Below are positions 31,932 through 33,407 of a stretch of DNA of 33,407 bases, piece by piece. Origin of the DNA: UBA668 sp043721915 (GTDB taxonomy: Bacteria; Actinomycetota; Acidimicrobiia; Acidimicrobiales; Ilumatobacteraceae); contig JAYSPV010000121.1 of NCBI GenBank assembly GCA_043721915.1, positions 1 to 33,407 on the forward strand, in the 5' to 3' direction. The notes beneath the pieces were generated by a model. It saw only the letters and a list, made by a program, of their open reading frames with translations. It ran no database searches and was not told where the DNA came from. The first letter of the stretch is position 1. Every line of letters starts with the position of its first letter. The position numbers and the translations under genes are program-made.

Positions 31932-32533
31932 GCGACGAGGCTGCATCATCGGTCGATGCCGTCATTCGGCGTCGGCGGATGACTCGTCGATTCGACCCGA
32001 CGCCGCTCGACGACGCAATCGTCGTCGACCTGCTGGATCTGGCCCGGCGGGCCCCGTCCGCCGGATTCAGCCAGGGCGTGCACTTCCTCGCGCTGAGCGG
32101 TGAGGCGGTCGGCACGTTCTGGCAGGTCACCGGCGGCGCTGAGTGGTTCGCCGACGGCGTCACAGCCGCCCCTGTGATCGTGATCCCGCTGGCCGACCCG
32201 GACGCGTACACGGGCAGGTACTCCGAGGACGACAAGTCGGGTCATGGCTTGGAGACTGCCTCCAACTGGGAGGTGCCGTTCTGGCTCACCGACGCGGCAA
32301 TGGCGGCGCAGAACCTGTTGCTGCTCGCAGAGGCTCGGCGCCTGGGCGCGCTGTACTTCGGCATCTTCCGCAACGCGCGGCTGGTGTTGGATCACTTCGG
32401 TGTGCCGCCGCACGTGCTGCAGGTCGGAGCGGTCGCGTTGGGCTACCGAGCCGCCGCCGATGTTCCGTCGGGATCGGCCGTCACCCGGCAGCGGCGGGCT
32501 CGCATCGACGTCGTGCATCACCAGCGCTGGTGA
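31928..32533 (+). CDS. nitroreductase-family flavoprotein, probable CTG start
   Basis: 201 residues if begun at CTG 31928 (CTG AGC GAC GAG), which overlaps the previous stop as CTGA. The FMN-binding N-terminus of nitroreductases, here VDAVIRRRRMTRRFDP followed by LARRAPSAGFSQG, lies partly upstream of the first ATG (31979); starting there would remove the conserved helix and Arg cluster. No ATG, GTG or TTG exists in frame further up. The rest matches the family: AAMAAQNLLLLAEARRLGALYFGIFRN and VLQVGAVALGY. Such enzymes use FMN and NAD(P)H to reduce nitro, enone or related groups; substrate unknown. Confidence 0.82.
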   Translation: MSDEAASSVDAVIRRRRMTRRFDPTPLDDAIVVDLLDLARRAPSAGFSQGVHFLALSGEAVGTFWQVTGGAEWFADGVTAAPVIVIPLADPDAYTGRYSEDDKSGHGLETASNWEVPFWLTDAAMAAQNLLLLAEARRLGALYFGIFRNARLVLDHFGVPPHVLQVGAVALGYRAAADVPSGSAVTRQRRARIDVVHHQRW

Positions 32534-32578
32534 ACCGCGGGCGCGTGGGGCGCTCCGGCTCTGCGCACCCACCAGCGC
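32524..32578 (+). terminator. long hairpin over the nitroreductase stop codon
   Basis: GCGCTGGTG (32524-32532) and CACCAGCGC (32570-32578) are perfect 9-bp arms; inside, GGGGCGC (32547-32553) can pair with GCGCACCC (32563-32570) with one bulge. No T-run follows. Likely a terminator or 3' end of the nitroreductase transcript. Confidence 0.45.
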
Positions 32579-32635
32579 CCTGACTATCGTCGTTGTGAGC
32601 GAGCGTCCATCACGACCGCACAGGAGATGCCGGAA

Positions 32636-33031
32636 ATGGCCAATCAGATCCCTCTCGTCGACTATCTGGTGCTCGGCGAGCAGCCACACCTGACGGCGCT
32701 GGAGTGCACGTCCTGCGGCGCACGGTACTTCGATCGACGCAACGCCTGTGCCGGGTGCTCGGGCACCGAGTTCCAGCCTGCTGCGGTGCAGAACGACGGC
32801 ATCGTCAAGTCGTTCTCGATCGTCACCTTCGCCGCCCCTGGTGTCCCGGTGCCGTTCGTCTCGGCGATCATCGATTGCGGCGGCACCACTGTGCGCGGCA
32901 ACGTCATCAACTGCGAGCCGTCGCCCGATGTCGTTCATCTGGGCATGCCGGTGCGGCTGGCCACGTACGTTCTCGGAGCCGACGACAACGGCGTCGAGGC
33001 CATCGGATTCGGCTTCGAGCCGGCGAACTGA
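32636..33031 (+). CDS. DUF35 zinc-ribbon/OB-fold acyl-CoA-associated protein
   Basis: 131 residues from ATG 32636. A rubredoxin-like zinc ribbon (CTSCGARYFDRRNACAGC, four Cys) is followed by an OB-fold (GIVKSFSIVTFAAPGVPVPFVSAIIDCGGTTVRGNVINC ... GMPVRLATYV). DUF35 proteins partner with thiolases or lipid-transfer-like thiolases, or act as acyl-CoA dehydratase domains, in steroid and polyketide-like pathways. The thiolase just downstream is the expected partner. CAGGAG (32621-32626) is 9 nt before 32636, so that ATG is preferred to 32627, which abuts the site. Confidence 0.85.
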   Translation: MANQIPLVDYLVLGEQPHLTALECTSCGARYFDRRNACAGCSGTEFQPAAVQNDGIVKSFSIVTFAAPGVPVPFVSAIIDCGGTTVRGNVINCEPSPDVVHLGMPVRLATYVLGADDNGVEAIGFGFEPAN

Positions 33032-33045
33032 ACAAGGAGACTCCC

Positions 33046-33407
33046 ATGAGCGACGACATCTGGATCCTCGGCATCACGATGACCAAGTTCGGCAAGCACC
33101 CGGACAAGGACATCATCGACCTCGCCTCGGAGGCCGCCCTCGGTGCGCTGAAGGACGGTGGGGTGACGATGAAGGACATGGGCGTTCTCGCAGTCGGCAA
33201 CCTGATGAACTCCAGTGCGGGCATCGGCCAGCAGTTGCAGAAGCAGATCGGCCAGACGGGCATCCCGGTGTACAACGTGGCCAATGCGTGTGCAACCGGC
33301 GCTACCGCACTGCGTACTGCGATCATGGCAGTGAAGGCGGGCGAGGTCGACATGGGCCTCGCCGTCGGTGTCGAGAAGCTTGCCGGCGCCGGCCTGCTGG
33401 GGGCCGG
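33046..33407 (+). CDS. thiolase (SCP-x/acetyl-CoA acetyltransferase type), 3' end outside window
   Basis: 120 complete codons are visible. The start MSDDIWILGITMTKFGKHPDKD is that of the lipid-transfer/SCP-x-like thiolases, and the nucleophilic cysteine lies in VANACATGATAL at about residue 84, followed by VKAGEVDMGLAVGVEKL. AAGGAG (33034-33039) is 6 nt before ATG 33046, and 14 nt separate it from the DUF35 gene. With DUF35 it probably forms a complex for C-C bond cleavage or formation on acyl-CoAs; the pathway is outside the window. Confidence 0.9.
   Translation, partial: MSDDIWILGITMTKFGKHPDKDIIDLASEAALGALKDGGVTMKDMGVLAVGNLMNSSAGIGQQLQKQIGQTGIPVYNVANACATGATALRTAIMAVKAGEVDMGLAVGVEKLAGAGLLGA

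Noticed and set aside
1..33407. tRNA, rRNA, insertion sequences, prophage or defence system
   Set aside because: I searched by eye for tRNA TpsiC-like blocks, transposase motifs, terminal inverted repeats and nuclease or helicase defence genes and found none beyond the partial HepT-like gene.

Overview
This window is a compact, high-GC, almost entirely plus-strand stretch of an actinobacterial chromosome built around the division and cell wall (dcw) cluster. No ftsA is seen, while sepF and divIVA follow ftsZ. A translational-type T-box precedes ileS, a proteasome activator (Bpa/PafE) gene is present, and neighbouring genes overlap through ATGA, GTGA, TTGA and apparently CTGA junctions. All of this points to Actinomycetota. 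A deep-branching class such as Acidimicrobiia is my inference from the unusual MurG, FtsQ and FtsI features; the sequence alone does not prove it.

Layout. (1) 1-307: the 3' part of a HepT-like toxin/nuclease gene cut by the left edge. (2) 308-669: non-coding, holding the mraZ promoter embedded in 10-bp phased TGGGG boxes that look like the MraZ operator. (3) 670-14792: mraZ, rsmH, ftsL-like, ftsI, murE, mraY, murD, ftsW, murG, murC, murB, ftsQ. Most junctions overlap by 4 nt. murF, normally between murE and mraY, is absent. (4) 15011-19129: ftsZ with its own leader, then pgeF, yggS, sepF and divIVA; the yggT gene often found between sepF and divIVA is absent, and divIVA appears to have a leaderless promoter. 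(5) 19130-25179: ileS under a T-box with an ultrashort stem I and an SD-sequestering hairpin, a DUF167 gene, a DksA/TraR-like protein that has lost all four zinc cysteines and gained a Lys/Ala/Pro-rich tail, then lspA and an RluD-type pseudouridine synthase. (6) 25216-25686 minus: an Rrf2 regulator, the only minus-strand gene, probably leaderless. (7) 25744-31124: an alkaline-phosphatase-superfamily phosphodiesterase, bpa, and the replicative polymerase dnaE. (8) 31278-33407: an unrecognised gene, a nitroreductase that seems to start at CTG, a DUF35 zinc-ribbon/OB protein and the start of a thiolase.

Functionally, regions 3 and 4 make lipid II (MurE-D-C-B, MraY, MurG), polymerise and cross-link it at the septum (FtsW, FtsI), and run the divisome (FtsZ, SepF, FtsQ, FtsL, DivIVA). 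Regions 5 to 7 add translation, lipoprotein processing, protein turnover and replication. I found no tRNA, rRNA, CRISPR array, insertion sequence or prophage. The window is mostly a conserved chromosomal core; the points worth a second look are variants in known systems and regulatory architecture, not a clearly new system.
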